Shown piece by piece: positions 62,966 to 64,000 of a stretch of 64,000 nucleotides of DNA. Every line of letters begins with the position of its first letter. The first letter of the stretch is position 1. A program made the translations under genes and the position numbers. Source of the stretch: Allolucifera butyrica. GTDB lineage: Bacteria; Bacillota; Negativicutes; Sporomusales; UPPP01. Location of the stretch: contig NZ_UPPP01000060.1 in the NCBI RefSeq assembly GCF_900476375.1, forward strand, positions 1-64,000, read 5' to 3'. The notes under the pieces are model-generated. The model was not told the DNA's origin, ran no database searches, and saw only the letters and a program-made list of their open reading frames with translations.

Positions 62966-64000
62966 TCATTGCGGCATGGCTTTCCGTACCGCGCTTTGTA
63001 TGACTGCCGGCAGCGCATCAAGCAGAATGCCGGCGATTTCCCTTAGCCGTTTCTCCTCTTTGGCTTCAAACCGCAGGGTAAACAGCGGTTCGGTAACTGA
63101 AGAACGGATCATACCCCAGCCGTCCGGAAATTCAATGCGAACGCCGTCAATCCGGTTCGGCTGATAAACAGCCAGCGCCCGGGCTGCCGCATCCAGAATT
63201 TCGGCCTTGTCACTGCCGTGATACGGCACTCTGATATCCGGTGTCAATATGTACTTAGGTATGGAGTTTACAAGCTCCGCCAGCGAACCGTGAGCTGTAA
63301 CATATTCACAGACTTTCAGGGCGGCAAACATTCCATCGTCGTTGCCCAGTTCCTGAAAGAAAAAGTGACCGCTGACTTCACCGGCGAATAAAGCTTTTTC
63401 CCGCAAAAAAGCCGCCCGGATGAACGTATGCCCGGCCCGGGCCATGACCGGCCGGCCACCGGCCTTTTTGATTTCTTCCGGCACAACCATGGAACATTTG
63501 GAATCATAAATAATGGTTCCCGGACCCTGGGCCAAATAATGGCGGGCCAACAAAATGATAATATAATCATTATCGACAGGCCGTCCGAGTTCATCTACAA
63601 AAGCCACCCGGTCGCCGTCCCCGTCGAAAGCGATGCCGATGGTCGCCTGCTCCTCCTTCACCGTTTCGCAAAGAGCCGTAAGATTTTCCGCCAGGGAGGG
63701 ATTGGGCGGACGATTGGGAAAACTGCCGTCGGGTTCACAAAAGAGTTCGATGGTCCGGTACCCCAAGGCGGAAAACAAGCGGAGTACAATGGATGACGTG
63801 GCGCCGTTGCCGGCATCCAGCACAGCTTTAAAGTAAAAACTGCCCCGCTGGGACCGGTTGACAACGGAAGAAATATAACGAACAATCATGGGGGCTCTTT
63901 CCACCGAACCCGTACCAAATACCCGGGCGTTTTCCGCCACCAGACAGCCGATCTCCGCTACCTCCGCCTCGGTGACCGGCTTGTCCCCCAGAACAAATTT
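62966..64000 (-). CDS. Phosphomannomutase/phosphoglucomutase (5' end off-window)
   Basis: 345 residues are visible; the frame is open to base 64000, so the N-terminal part, including the catalytic Ser loop, is missing. Signatures: FVLGDKPVTEAEV at the edge, GNGATSSIVLRLF, FDGDGDR (Mg2+ loop), FAGEVSGHFFF (sugar-binding), and the C-terminal RSSVTEPLFTLRFEA (phosphate binding). It interconverts sugar 6- and 1-phosphates for surface glycans. It probably lies in the walJ transcript (23 nt gap). Confidence 0.93.
   Translation of the reverse strand, partial: KFVLGDKPVTEAEVAEIGCLVAENARVFGTGSVERAPMIVRYISSVVNRSQRGSFYFKAVLDAGNGATSSIVLRLFSALGYRTIELFCEPDGSFPNRPPNPSLAENLTALCETVKEEQATIGIAFDGDGDRVAFVDELGRPVDNDYIIILLARHYLAQGPGTIIYDSKCSMVVPEEIKKAGGRPVMARAGHTFIRAAFLREKALFAGEVSGHFFFQELGNDDGMFAALKVCEYVTAHGSLAELVNSIPKYILTPDIRVPYHGSDKAEILDAAARALAVYQPNRIDGVRIEFPDGWGMIRSSVTEPLFTLRFEAKEEKRLREIAGILLDALPAVIQSAVRKAMPQ

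Overview
The window looks like chromosomal DNA of an anaerobic, spore-forming, diderm Firmicute (Negativicutes, most like Sporomusaceae). Support for this: a collagen-like exosporium-type protein, Firmicute-style T-box and TPP leaders, an oxygen-independent thiamine set (ThiC, ThiH), the walJ-htrA-rlmH order, a dissimilatory sulfite reductase operon, and a PagL-like beta-barrel lipase ending in Phe, which implies an outer membrane. The assignment is inferred from gene content alone. The first ~15.7 kb is more AT-rich and reads as an accessory zone; from ~15.8 kb on the DNA is GC-richer.

Layout. 1-1.9 kb: the 5' part of a group II intron with its reverse transcriptase, beside a proline-rich membrane protein. 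2-15.7 kb: single genes (Gfo/Idh oxidoreductase, RsgA, flavin reductase, DMT exporter, AraC, PNPOx-fold protein, MocR regulator, amidinotransferase-fold enzyme, collagen-like protein, YukJ, HlyD adaptor, M23 peptidase, LysE, VOC), with three copies of an intergenic repeat at 1945, 7044 and 11333. 15.7-21.9 kb: T-box/ilvE, tag, an alpha/beta hydrolase, a large YncE-propeller/phosphoesterase and an unlisted 52-aa ORF. 22-29.3 kb: an acyltransferase-cNMP fusion overlapping a B12-radical SAM gene, two related histidine kinases, and a YhaM-type nuclease. 29.5-35 kb: M24 peptidase, TPP riboswitch/thiC, a MocR regulator and a GH4 glycosidase.

The most interesting block is 35.0-45.3 kb. A minus-strand operon encodes ferredoxin, DsrA, DsrB, DsrM-like, DsrK-like, DsrC, a second DsrM and a second DsrK: siroheme sulfite reduction, its DsrC trisulfide carrier and two quinone-linked membrane modules. 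It is flanked by a YeiH-family transporter and a LysR regulator. The promoter of the operon and that of yeiH each carry the same perfect 37-bp palindrome (16-bp arms, 5-nt spacer), directly followed by TTTACA-N17-TAMAAT. The geometry is the same in both, with the palindrome centred near -54, as expected of a LysR-type activator site. This suggests a two-promoter sulfite regulon. No sulfate-activation genes (sat, apr) are present, so the substrate is probably sulfite, for example from sulfonates.

45.6-64 kb: a DUF2087 regulator with a GIY-YIG protein, a secreted unknown, a TPP-riboswitch thiamine operon (thiS-G-H-F-E), OsmC, a TRIC/UPF0126 channel behind an unrecognised structured leader with terminator, threonine aldolase, a lipid-linked sugar cluster (GtrA, polyprenyl-P-sugar synthase, GT39, PAP2), the PagL-like protein, a possibly foreign methyltransferase, rlmH, htrA, walJ and a 5'-truncated phosphomannomutase. 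I saw no tRNA, rRNA, CRISPR array, prophage or complete IS element.
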